Assembly: GCA_020741755.1 (NCBI GenBank)
Contig: DYYI01000005.1
Span: 1 to 15,379, forward strand
Direction of reading: 5' to 3'
Origin: Aliicoccus persicus_A
GTDB taxonomy: Bacteria; Bacillota; Bacilli; Staphylococcales; Salinicoccaceae
DNA length: 15,379 nucleotides
In this document: positions 1 through 6,295 of the stretch, one piece after another
Position numbering within the stretch: the stretch's first letter is position 1
Layout of the letters: each line of letters opens with the position of its first letter
Translations under genes and position numbers: made by a program
Notes under the pieces: model-generated
Database searches by the model: none
What the model was told of the DNA's origin: nothing
The model's input: only the letters and a program-made list of their open reading frames with translations

Positions 1-498
1 TTAGGCACAGATAAAATGCGACCGCTCGTCATTATGTCACCGAAAAGCTTGCTAAGAAATCAACGTGTGGCTCAGCCAGTTGATGCATTTGTCGATGGGT
101 CATTTAAAGAAATTATCGTAGATGAATATGACAAATCAAAAATATCTACAGTGTTGCTTTCAAGTGGTAAAATGGCAGTAGACTTAATGGATGCGATGGA
201 CAAGAACAAAGATGAGACAAAACTTCTCATTCGTCTTGAACAGTTGTATCCATTCCCAGATGAACAAATTAAAGAAATATTAGATGAACTTCCATCGTTA
301 AAATCAATTCGATTTGTTCAAGAAGAACCTGAAAATATGGGGGCGTATCAATATGCATTGCCATTGATTCAAGAACTTGCACCATCTGATGTTGATGTAG
401 AATATGTTGGCCGTATTAAGCGTGCTTCACCTGCCGAAGGTAGCAATGAAGCGTACAAAGCAATACAACAAAAAATTATCGATAATGCACTCGAATAA
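1..498 (+). CDS. odhA: 2-oxoglutarate dehydrogenase E1 component, C-terminal part
   Basis: This is the last 165 codons of the thiamine-diphosphate-dependent E1 subunit of 2-oxoglutarate dehydrogenase, which decarboxylates 2-oxoglutarate in the TCA cycle and passes the succinyl group to the lipoyl arm of E2. The reading frame is open from base 1, so the gene is cut by the window edge; the ATG at 16 is an internal Met. The segment RPLVIMSPKSLLRN near the start and the late block with RFVQEEPENMGAY are, from memory, typical of the C-terminal domain of the OdhA/SucA family. The catalytic domains lie outside the window. The odhB gene follows after 18 bp with its own ribosome binding site, the usual odhAB operon arrangement. 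Its promoter cannot be seen here. Identity is very secure from the sequence and from the E2 gene next to it. Confidence 0.95.
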   Translation, partial: LGTDKMRPLVIMSPKSLLRNQRVAQPVDAFVDGSFKEIIVDEYDKSKISTVLLSSGKMAVDLMDAMDKNKDETKLLIRLEQLYPFPDEQIKEILDELPSLKSIRFVQEEPENMGAYQYALPLIQELAPSDVDVEYVGRIKRASPAEGSNEAYKAIQQKIIDNALE

Positions 499-516
499 TT
501 AAGGAGAAATTTAAAA

Positions 517-1767
517 ATGGCTGAAATTAAAATACCTGAACTTGCAGAGTCTATTACTGAAGGTACGATTGCCGAATGGGTTAAACAAGTCGGAGATCAA
601 GTTGAACAAGGAGAAGTCCTGCTTGAATTAGAAACTGATAAAGTAAATGTTGAAGTCATCAGTGAGTCAGCAGGTGTGCTTCAAGAAATTCGTGCGAACG
701 AAGGCGACAATGTAAGTGTCGGTGACGTCGTTGCTGTTGTTGGTGAAGGTGATGCAAAACCTGCTGAATCTAAACCAGCTGAAGATCAAAAAGAATCTGA
801 GGCACCATCAGAAAATAAAAAAGAAGATGCTCAAGAAGAAGTAAAAGAAGAAACGACAGATGACTCAGGTCGCATCGTTGCGACGCCATCAGCACGTAAA
901 TTAGCGCGTGAAAAAGGAATTGATCTTTCATCAATCAACGCATCAGATCCACGCGGTCTTGTACGTTCTCAAGATGTTGAGAATCATCAAAATCTACCGG
1001 CTCAACCGAAACAGGCTGAACAACCGAAACAAGAACAAAAACAACAAAACGTGAATCCAGAGAAACCAGTGGTTAGAGAGAAGATGTCACGTCGTCGTCA
1101 AACAATCGCTAAGCGTTTGCTTGAAGTATCACAATCCACTGCGATGTTAACGACATTCAATGAAATTGATATGACAAACGTGATGGAATTGAGAAAGCGC
1201 AAGAAAGAATCATTCCAAGAGCGCAACGATGGTGTGCGTTTAGGATTTATGTCCTTCTTCTCTAAAGCAGCAGTTGCCGCACTTAGAAAGTATCCTGCAG
1301 TCAATGCTGAAATTGAAGGAGACGAACTCGTCTACAAGCAGTTCTATGATATAGGTATGGCGGTTTCAACTGAAGAGGGTCTCGTTGTCCCAGTGATTAG
1401 AAACGTAGATAGAAAGACGTTTGCTCAAATTGAAAGTGATATCGTTGATATGGCTACGAAAGCAAGAGATAAAAAACTTGGTCTTGATGACATGGTCGGC
1501 GGTTCATTCACAATCACAAACGGTGGTGTGTTTGGATCACTGATGTCAACGCCGATTATCAATGGTACTCAAGCGGGTATTCTCGGTATGCATACAATTC
1601 AAAAACGTCCGGTAGCCATGCCAGATGACAGCATCGAAATTAGACCGATGATGTATATTGCATTGAGTTATGATCATAGAATTATCGACGGTAAAGAAGC
1701 AGTCGGCTTCTTAAAAACGATAAAAGAATTGATCGAAAACCCAGAAGATTTACTTCTTGAGGGTTAA
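517..1767 (+). CDS. odhB: 2-oxoglutarate dehydrogenase E2, dihydrolipoyl succinyltransferase
   Basis: This 416-aa protein is the E2 core of the 2-oxoglutarate dehydrogenase complex; it transfers the succinyl group from E1 to CoA. Domains in order: one lipoyl domain (about 1-76) with the lipoylation site Lys42 in ETDKVNV; a Glu/Lys/Pro-rich linker (77-117); the peripheral subunit-binding domain (about 119-156, beginning RIVATPSARKLA); a Gln/Pro-rich linker; and the acyltransferase domain (about 187-416) with the catalytic HRIIDG motif, His387 and Asp391. Having one lipoyl domain and directly following odhA points to the oxoglutarate enzyme rather than the pyruvate enzyme. The ATG at 517 has an AAGGAG site at 501-506. 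No separate terminator is obvious except the palindrome at 1808-1843. Length is normal for the family. Confidence 0.96.
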   Translation: MAEIKIPELAESITEGTIAEWVKQVGDQVEQGEVLLELETDKVNVEVISESAGVLQEIRANEGDNVSVGDVVAVVGEGDAKPAESKPAEDQKESEAPSENKKEDAQEEVKEETTDDSGRIVATPSARKLAREKGIDLSSINASDPRGLVRSQDVENHQNLPAQPKQAEQPKQEQKQQNVNPEKPVVREKMSRRRQTIAKRLLEVSQSTAMLTTFNEIDMTNVMELRKRKKESFQERNDGVRLGFMSFFSKAAVAALRKYPAVNAEIEGDELVYKQFYDIGMAVSTEEGLVVPVIRNVDRKTFAQIESDIVDMATKARDKKLGLDDMVGGSFTITNGGVFGSLMSTPIINGTQAGILGMHTIQKRPVAMPDDSIEIRPMMYIALSYDHRIIDGKEAVGFLKTIKELIENPEDLLLEG

Positions 1768-1783
1768 TTATCCTATAATTTAG

Positions 1784-1798
1784 AAAAGTCTGAAAATT
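1784..1798 (+). promoter_or_regulatory. CodY-like box upstream of the DUF6501-brnQ operon
   Basis: This 15-mer matches the published CodY motif AATTTTCWGAAAATT at 12 of 15 positions; the whole right half, TCTGAAAATT, is perfect and the mismatches are at positions 3-5. It ends 3 bp before the -35 box at 1802. CodY senses branched-chain amino acids and GTP and represses BrnQ-type carriers in related bacteria, so the place fits the function. Binding is inferred, not shown. Confidence 0.55.
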
Positions 1799-1801
1799 AC
1801 C

Positions 1802-1830
1802 TTGACAAAAAATTGTAGCTATCATATGAT
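1802..1830 (+). promoter_or_regulatory. SigA-type promoter of the DUF6501-brnQ operon
   Basis: A perfect -35 TTGACA (1802-1807), a 17-bp spacer and -10 TATGAT (1825-1830) make one of the best promoters in the window. Transcription would start near 1837, giving a leader of about 26 nt before the TTG start at 1863. The spacer, the -10 box and the start site all lie inside the palindrome at 1808-1843. Confidence 0.8.
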
Positions 1831-1843
1831 AGCTACAATTTTT
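1808..1843. terminator. Perfect 36-bp palindrome: odhAB terminator and/or operator
   Basis: Bases 1808-1825 are the exact reverse complement of 1826-1843, an uninterrupted 18+18 bp dyad ending in five T on the right and starting with five A on the left. As RNA read through from odhB it would form a long A/U-rich hairpin followed by a short U run, compatible with a weak intrinsic terminator in either direction. As DNA it could be a repressor site covering the -10 region. A transcript started at about 1837 contains only part of the right arm and would escape termination. Confidence 0.6.
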
Positions 1844-1862
1844 AAATAGGAGGAAATGTATA

Positions 1863-2078
1863 TTGAGTGAAAAATGGTTTAACAATCGTTCCACTGTCGT
1901 TACTGTAAAACACGTCGATGCTGATAAATATTTAGTATCGAATATGTTAACAGTCGGCAAGTCTTATCCGCTCGTTCATGAGACAGAAGAGTATTATTTT
2001 GTAGTCGATGATTCAGACAAGTTAGGGGGCTACTATAAGTCCTATTTTAATTCTAGAGAGGCGGATGAGGTAATATGA
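1863..2078 (+). CDS. Small DUF6501-like protein, TTG start
   Basis: This 71-aa protein has no assigned function. The pattern (VKHVDADKYLVSNMLTVGKSY, then ETEEYYFVVDD, then GGYYKSYF) resembles, from memory, the short Firmicutes family DUF6501; it has no signal peptide and no membrane segment, so it is probably cytosolic. The start is TTG at 1863, chosen because AGGAGG at 1848-1853 lies 9 nt upstream; the ATG at 1856 is in another frame and stops after four codons. The last codons overlap brnQ by 4 bp (ATGA at 2075-2078), implying translational coupling, so its job may be linked to amino acid uptake, although the pairing could simply be old synteny. Expression should follow the promoter at 1802-1830 and the CodY-like box. 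Confidence 0.8.
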   Translation: MSEKWFNNRSTVVTVKHVDADKYLVSNMLTVGKSYPLVHETEEYYFVVDDSDKLGGYYKSYFNSREADEVI

Positions 2079-3430
2079 CAAAAGTAAGTACTAAAACAAC
2101 AATCATCGTTGGCTTTATGCTATTTGCAATGTTCTTTGGTGCGGGTAACTTAATTTTCCCACCAGCTCTTGGATTAGTTAGTGGCGAATATTTCTGGATT
2201 ACTGTATTTGCATTTATTCTTACTGGTGTTGGTTTACCAATTCTGGCAACAATTGTTGGTTCACTTTCTAAAAGTGGATATAAAGATCTCCTCAAAAATG
2301 TTCACCCAGCATATGCACTCGTATTTATGATTGTGTTGTATCTTGTAATCGGACCATTATTCGCGATTCCCAGAACCGCGACGGTGTCATATGAAATGTC
2401 CATCTTGCCATTCTTAGATGGTGCATCATGGCTAACTTTATTATTGTTTTCATTTGTATTCTTTTTAGCTTCATTTATTGTTGCTTTATATCCAGGTAAA
2501 ATCACGAGCAGTATCGGAAAATATTTAACACCGATACTACTTACAGTGATTACTATTTTTATCATTGGTGGTTTCGTTGCGTATTGGGGTAATGATTACA
2601 TGGTCATTGATGATTTACTCGATGGCAACTATTTTGGATATGGTTTTACTGAAGGGTACTTAACGCTTGATGCAATTGCTGCAATGGCGTTCTCAGTCAT
2701 TGTGATTACATCGCTAAAGAAATACGGTGTATCAACGCAAAGAGATTTACTGACGAGTACAATTAAGTCTGGTACTGTCGCACTGATTTTACTCGGTACG
2801 ATTTATGTTTCACTTGCATGGATCGGTAACAATGTTGTTCTCGATAGAACTTCATTTGAAGAGGGTACAAACTTAGGTACATATGTATTGACATTTGTTT
2901 CAGGTGATGTCTTTGGTGCATTTGGTACTGTACTTCTCGGTCTTGTCGTATTATCTGCATGTTTAACGACATCGATTGGACTGATCGTTGCGGTAAGTGA
3001 GTACTTTAATGAGATTTTCCCTAAAATTTCTTACAAAGTATTTGTAATCCTTACGACAATCGTTTCATTTGGACTTGCAAACCAAGGGTTGGAACAGATC
3101 ATTGAAACAAGTGTACCGGTCTTGTTCTTCATATATCCGTTAGCAATATCATCTATTTTATTATTACTCTTAACATTCTTTGTGAAGAGTCCAAAACTAT
3201 CTATTCAACTGTCAATACTGTTTGTATTTCTAATTACAGTGGTTACATTCATTCATAGACAAGAATGGGTTGAGCTTTCATTTGTTGAATCAATTCCGTT
3301 CTACGCGCAACAACTTGAATGGTTATTATTTGCAGTTGCTGGTTACCTCATCGGTTACTTCGCAGGCGATAAATCAAATCCTGTAGACTTCGGTGAAAAG
3401 GAACCACTTGAAGAACCAACAAATTCTTAA
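2075..3430 (+). CDS. brnQ: Branched-chain amino acid:cation symporter, BrnQ (LIVCS) family
   Basis: This 451-aa integral membrane protein belongs to the LIVCS family, which imports leucine, isoleucine and valine together with Na+ or H+. Evidence: the N-terminal signature FFGAGNLIFPPALG (residues 20-33), about twelve hydrophobic segments across the length, family-typical size and a short polar Glu/Pro-rich cytosolic tail. The ATG at 2075 overlaps the stop of the 71-aa gene, so the two are very likely co-translated. Staphylococci carry several BrnQ paralogues and the sequence does not tell which one this is or which substrate it prefers. The CodY-like box and strong promoter upstream of the small gene are the likely control point: repression when branched-chain amino acids are plentiful. 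Transcription ends at the hairpin at 3450-3488. Confidence 0.92.
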   Translation: MTKVSTKTTIIVGFMLFAMFFGAGNLIFPPALGLVSGEYFWITVFAFILTGVGLPILATIVGSLSKSGYKDLLKNVHPAYALVFMIVLYLVIGPLFAIPRTATVSYEMSILPFLDGASWLTLLLFSFVFFLASFIVALYPGKITSSIGKYLTPILLTVITIFIIGGFVAYWGNDYMVIDDLLDGNYFGYGFTEGYLTLDAIAAMAFSVIVITSLKKYGVSTQRDLLTSTIKSGTVALILLGTIYVSLAWIGNNVVLDRTSFEEGTNLGTYVLTFVSGDVFGAFGTVLLGLVVLSACLTTSIGLIVAVSEYFNEIFPKISYKVFVILTTIVSFGLANQGLEQIIETSVPVLFFIYPLAISSILLLLLTFFVKSPKLSIQLSILFVFLITVVTFIHRQEWVELSFVESIPFYAQQLEWLLFAVAGYLIGYFAGDKSNPVDFGEKEPLEEPTNS

Positions 3431-3449
3431 AAACAGTGTATTGAATATA

Positions 3450-3488
3450 AAAACAGTCGAGAATCTAAATTAGATACTCGACTGTTTT
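3450..3488. terminator. Bidirectional intrinsic terminator between brnQ and telA
   Basis: The 12-bp arms at 3450-3461 and 3477-3488 are perfectly complementary (AAAACAGTCGAG against CTCGACTGTTTT). Inside them a further 5-bp stem, ATCTA/TAGAT, extends the hairpin across one A/A mismatch, with a 3-nt loop. T-rich sequence follows on the + strand, and the A-rich left flank gives a U run on the - strand. It sits 19 bp after the brnQ stop and 7 bp past the telA stop, so it can serve both converging genes. Confidence 0.88.
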
Positions 3489-3495
3489 AGTAATT

Positions 3496-4680
3496 TTATA
3501 AGTTGTTGTCTTCTTTAATCTGCAGTAATCTTGTTTTTAAATCTGCTTCCATCTGTTTCAATTCAGTTTCAGCTTGTTTACGTTTCTCAGAACCTTCACG
3601 TTGGATTTGTAATGTTTCTTCAATCGTTGTGACTAAGTTTTCTTGTGTGACTTTTAGTGTTTCAATGTCTACGATACCACGCTCATTTTCTCTCGCTGTA
3701 CGCAGTGAGTTTGTCTTAAGCATTTCAGAGTTTTTCGTGAGTAATGTGTTCGTTGTATCTGTCACTGATTGCTGTGCTTTAGATGCTGATTCTTGACGAA
3801 GTAGGGTAAGTGCAATTGCCATTTGATTTTTCCACAATGGAATACTCGTCAAGATTGAACTTTGAATTTTCTCTGCAAGCGTCTGGTTAATGTTTTGAAT
3901 CATACGAATTTGCGGTGCAGACTGAAGCGTCATTTGACGCGCGAGTTTTAGATCGTGGATTCTTTTTTCAAGACGGTTGATATACTGAAGCATATCGTTC
4001 ACATCTTGGACATCCATCTGATTGCTTGTTTCCTCTGCTTTTTTTCGAAGCTCAGGAATCGTTTCGTTTTCCAACTCTTCTTTCTTTAATTCAGCCGCTG
4101 CAATATACATGTTGATCGCATCGAAATATTGTTTGTTCTCATCATATAAACGATCTAAGAAGAATACATCTTTTACCAATACCTCTTTTGCATGTTCTAA
4201 CTGAATGCTTACACGGTCGACTTGAGAGGCAACACTTTGGTGTTTTGCAATCAATTCCTTCACTGATTTTTGGAATCTTTTAAAGAATCTCGATAAGAAA
4301 TTTTGATTTTTGTTTGTCAGTTCATCAGGATCAACCATCTTTAGCATCTTCATTAAATCTTGTAACGTATCACCGATAGGACCGACATCTTTTGATTGAA
4401 CTTCCTCCAACATCTGATGAGAAAATTTAGCAAGTGAACTTTGAGCATTTTCACCGTAACTAATTAACGCATTGTTATCTAAAGGGACGATTTTATCTTT
4501 GATTTCATTGATTTTCTTTAAGTCCGCTTCATTAAACTGTTCTTCGTATGTCGCAAGGACACTCTTTGAACTATCTTCAGTTTGTGTTAACTCTGGTTGT
4601 AATTGTAAGTCTTCTGATACATCTTCTTTTGCCTTAAGAAACGGATCGTTTAACAATTCATCTTTAATGTTTTTGCTCAT
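3496..4680 (-). CDS. telA: TelA-family toxic anion resistance protein
   Basis: This 394-aa cytosolic protein belongs to the TelA/KlaA family, named for tellurite resistance and linked in some bacteria to tolerance of cell-envelope-active compounds; its biochemical role is not settled. The sequence is charged and mostly helical with long coiled-coil-like stretches. The middle part (about residues 120-300), with FFKRFQKSVKEL, DRVSIQLEHAKEVLVKD, INMYIAAAELK and SAPQIRMIQNINQTL, is the recognisable family core. There is no signal peptide or membrane segment. The ATG at 4680 lies 17 nt inside the 3' end of xpaC and has a GGTG-type ribosome binding site within that gene, so the pair is translationally coupled. 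The xpaC-telA pairing is also known from Bacillus. The terminator is at 3450-3488. Confidence 0.92.
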   Translation of the reverse strand: MSKNIKDELLNDPFLKAKEDVSEDLQLQPELTQTEDSSKSVLATYEEQFNEADLKKINEIKDKIVPLDNNALISYGENAQSSLAKFSHQMLEEVQSKDVGPIGDTLQDLMKMLKMVDPDELTNKNQNFLSRFFKRFQKSVKELIAKHQSVASQVDRVSIQLEHAKEVLVKDVFFLDRLYDENKQYFDAINMYIAAAELKKEELENETIPELRKKAEETSNQMDVQDVNDMLQYINRLEKRIHDLKLARQMTLQSAPQIRMIQNINQTLAEKIQSSILTSIPLWKNQMAIALTLLRQESASKAQQSVTDTTNTLLTKNSEMLKTNSLRTARENERGIVDIETLKVTQENLVTTIEETLQIQREGSEKRKQAETELKQMEADLKTRLLQIKEDNNL

Positions 4681-5383
4681 TTTGCATCACCTTTTCTTTC
4701 TCATGTGTTTTTGTAGTTTTATTTAAGTTCACTTCTTCTTTGTGAAGCGTATTACCCAACTGTTTGATTTTTCTATCTCGTCTTTTTTTGACAACTTTTT
4801 TCTCGAGTTCAAGTGCTTGGTAGTCGCTCTTATTCATTATACTAACATCTGACTCGAGTGAACGCATTATTTCAAATAATGTGATGCGTGCTTCATGTAG
4901 TTTGACGCGCTCTTCCTTGGATTTACCAGGCATTTTGTAAAGATGCAAGTAATGTTCAACTGTATTGACCGCTGAATCTAAATGCGCATGATAAAACTGT
5001 TGAACACCGAAAAATCGTTTTGGATCATCTTCTACTGCATCATGAATCGTACTGACTAATCTATTTATATCATAGACGAGCTTTATATCCTTTAATGATC
5101 TTACATTGATATAACTCTTTTTTAATCGATTTACTTTAGTACGTGCTTCTTTCAATTGGTTTCGAATAAATGAATATTCACTGCGTGTTAATCCATATTC
5201 ATTTAGTTGTTTATTAAATAAGAAGTTTTGTGATGGAATATATGCCGCTGTAAATCCACCCGCACCAATCAGTATATCTATGAAATTACTTATATCTAGT
5301 ACAATGGAAGACGTTGTTGCTGTGATTATGCCAATGGGTAATGCAATCAACGTAGCAATCCAACTGGATTTACTTTCATCCAT
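4664..5383 (-). CDS. xpaC: XpaC-like membrane protein (5-bromo-4-chloroindolyl phosphate hydrolysis family)
   Basis: This 239-aa protein resembles XpaC, a family named because a Bacillus clone hydrolysed the chromogenic phosphate X-P; no true enzymatic role is established. Two hydrophobic segments near the N-terminus (about residues 8-29 and 33-52) anchor it. The rest is a charged helical cytosolic domain ending in a very Lys/Glu-rich tail that may be coiled coil. The ATG at 5383 has an AGAGGTG site about 8 nt upstream on its strand. It overlaps telA by 17 bp, so both are made together, and the known pairing suggests that the two proteins act together at the membrane. A TATAAT on the minus strand at 5423-5418 may be its -10 box, but I see no good -35. 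Confidence 0.87.
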   Translation of the reverse strand: MDESKSSWIATLIALPIGIITATTSSIVLDISNFIDILIGAGGFTAAYIPSQNFLFNKQLNEYGLTRSEYSFIRNQLKEARTKVNRLKKSYINVRSLKDIKLVYDINRLVSTIHDAVEDDPKRFFGVQQFYHAHLDSAVNTVEHYLHLYKMPGKSKEERVKLHEARITLFEIMRSLESDVSIMNKSDYQALELEKKVVKKRRDRKIKQLGNTLHKEEVNLNKTTKTHEKEKVMQNEQKH

Positions 5384-5434
5384 GTTAAAACACCTCTTTC
5401 AATCTCTCTTAAACTTCATTATAAATATAAATAG

Positions 5435-5464
5435 TTGAATTTAAAAGTTATTCGGTTATATAAT
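5435..5464 (+). promoter_or_regulatory. Probable promoter of the DUF1033 gene
   Basis: -35 TTGAAT (5435-5440), an 18-bp spacer and a perfect -10 TATAAT (5459-5464). The start site would be near 5471, about 28 nt before the ATG at 5499. The intergenic region is shared with the divergent xpaC gene. Confidence 0.65.
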
Positions 5465-5498
5465 GAAGCTCATAATCATTTAAATTGGTGGGAGAGCC

Positions 5499-5828
5499 AT
5501 GTACACAATTAACATAATGAAAGCCGATTATGAAGGCTGGTGGTTATTCGATGATTGGCAAGAGCAAGTCATTGTCATTTATGAATTCTCAAATATCGAT
5601 GAAATGCTTGAATTTTATCAACGATTAACACAACAAATGCATACGCATTTCTCGAGCTATCAAATAGGGAAATACAATATGATGACATTTTATAACTGTT
5701 GTGACGTTAGATACTGTGATGATTGTGATGATGATGTTCAAATGTATGTCAGTCCAGTCATGATGTATGGCAATGAGACGATAACAGATGAAACTTACTA
5801 CAAAACTGAAAATTTAATTAATTTTTAA
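5499..5828 (+). CDS. DUF1033-family protein, function unknown
   Basis: This 109-aa acidic cytosolic protein has no known function. The opening MYTINIMKADYEGWWLFDDW and the late motif CDDCDDDVQMY (about residues 73-83) match my memory of DUF1033, a Firmicutes family often found in Bacillales and streptococci. Four cysteines (67, 68, 73, 76) with a run of aspartates around the last two could bind a metal, but that is inference. The ATG at 5499 is preceded by GGTGGGAG at 5487-5494. The gene has its own promoter at 5435-5464 and stands alone: cspA downstream has a separate promoter starting 7 bp after this stop codon, and there is no clear terminator between them, so some read-through into cspA is possible. 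Confidence 0.85.
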   Translation: MYTINIMKADYEGWWLFDDWQEQVIVIYEFSNIDEMLEFYQRLTQQMHTHFSSYQIGKYNMMTFYNCCDVRYCDDCDDDVQMYVSPVMMYGNETITDETYYKTENLINF

Positions 5829-5834
5829 TAAACA

Positions 5835-5863
5835 TTGCATATTATACTTTCTTGATGTATAAT
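5835..5863 (+). promoter_or_regulatory. cspA promoter
   Basis: -35 TTGCAT (5835-5840), a 17-bp spacer and -10 TATAAT (5858-5863). Predicted start near 5870. An inverted repeat with 8-bp perfect arms (5840-5847 and 5857-5864) lies across the spacer and -10 box, with outer arms ATTGC/GCAAT at 5834-5838 and 5872-5876. Confidence 0.75.
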
Positions 5864-5869
5864 ACTAAA

Positions 5870-5975
5870 TAGCAATAGACATTTTTGTATCACCAGCTTT
5901 ACCGTCATACTGTATTGTATTACAAAAGGCTATGTGTGAAGTGTTTATTGAATATAGTCTTTGGAGGATTTTAAC
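5870..5975 (+). other. Long 5' leader of cspA, possible RNA thermosensor
   Basis: About 105 nt separate the predicted transcription start from the cspA ATG, with no reading frame of note. Long structured leaders are typical of cold-shock protein mRNAs, where they switch translation with temperature. A 7-bp pairing TTTTGTA (5883-5889) with TACAAAA (5921-5927) is visible; I could not work out the full fold by eye. The GGAGG site is at 5963-5967. Confidence 0.5.
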
Positions 5976-6176
5976 ATGAAACAAGGTATCGTAAAATGGT
6001 TTAACGCAGAAAAAGGATTTGGATTTATCGAAATCGAAGGCGAGAATGACGTATTCGTTCACTTCTCAGCAATCAACCAAGATGGTTACAAATCACTTGA
6101 CGAAGGTCAAGAAGTTGAATTTGAAGTAGTTGAAGGCGACCGCGGTCCACAGGCTGCTAACGTTTCTAAAATATAA
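5976..6176 (+). CDS. cspA: Cold-shock protein CspA
   Basis: This 66-aa single cold-shock domain protein binds single-stranded RNA and DNA and melts RNA secondary structure in the cytosol. The RNP1 motif KGFGFI (residues 13-18) and the RNP2 motif VFVHF (26-30) are intact, as are the family's opening GIVKWFNAEKG and the ending GPQAANVSKI. The start is the ATG at 5976, with GGAGG 8 nt upstream; an upstream in-frame TTG at 5961 overlaps the ribosome binding site and would give a non-family extension, so I reject it. The gene is monocistronic, with its own promoter, a long leader that probably regulates translation, and a strong terminator at 6203-6228. Confidence 0.97.
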   Translation: MKQGIVKWFNAEKGFGFIEIEGENDVFVHFSAINQDGYKSLDEGQEVEFEVVEGDRGPQAANVSKI

Positions 6177-6202
6177 TTTTTAAGTATTCAACAAACAATT
6201 AG

Positions 6203-6228
6203 ACACCTTACATTTGTAAGGTGTTTTT
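6203..6228 (+). terminator. Intrinsic terminator of cspA
   Basis: The 9-bp arms ACACCTTAC (6203-6211) and GTAAGGTGT (6216-6224) are perfect, with a 4-nt loop, and are followed by a T run at 6224-6228. It is 26 bp after the cspA stop. Confidence 0.92.
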
Positions 6229-6243
6229 ATTTGCATAAAAATA

Positions 6244-6278
6244 GGTTTTGGAACCTTTTTTTTCAAGGCTCCAAAACC
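6244..6278 (-). terminator. Intrinsic terminator of the ABC exporter gene
   Basis: The arms GGTTTTGGA (6244-6252) and TCCAAAACC (6270-6278) pair perfectly; after one A/C mismatch, CCTT (6254-6257) and AAGG (6265-6268) continue the stem. On the minus strand the hairpin is followed by TATTTTTATG. It lies 17 bp past the stop of the exporter gene, back to back with the cspA terminator. Confidence 0.8.
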
Positions 6279-6295
6279 ATATATATTAACAGAGA

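Noticed and set aside
1682..1960. 92-codon minus-strand frame over the odhB end
   Set aside because: It runs across the palindrome and the DUF6501 start and is a shadow of both genes.
5961..5975. Longer CspA start at the TTG at 5961
   Set aside because: It overlaps the GGAGG ribosome binding site of the ATG at 5976 and would add residues foreign to cold-shock proteins.
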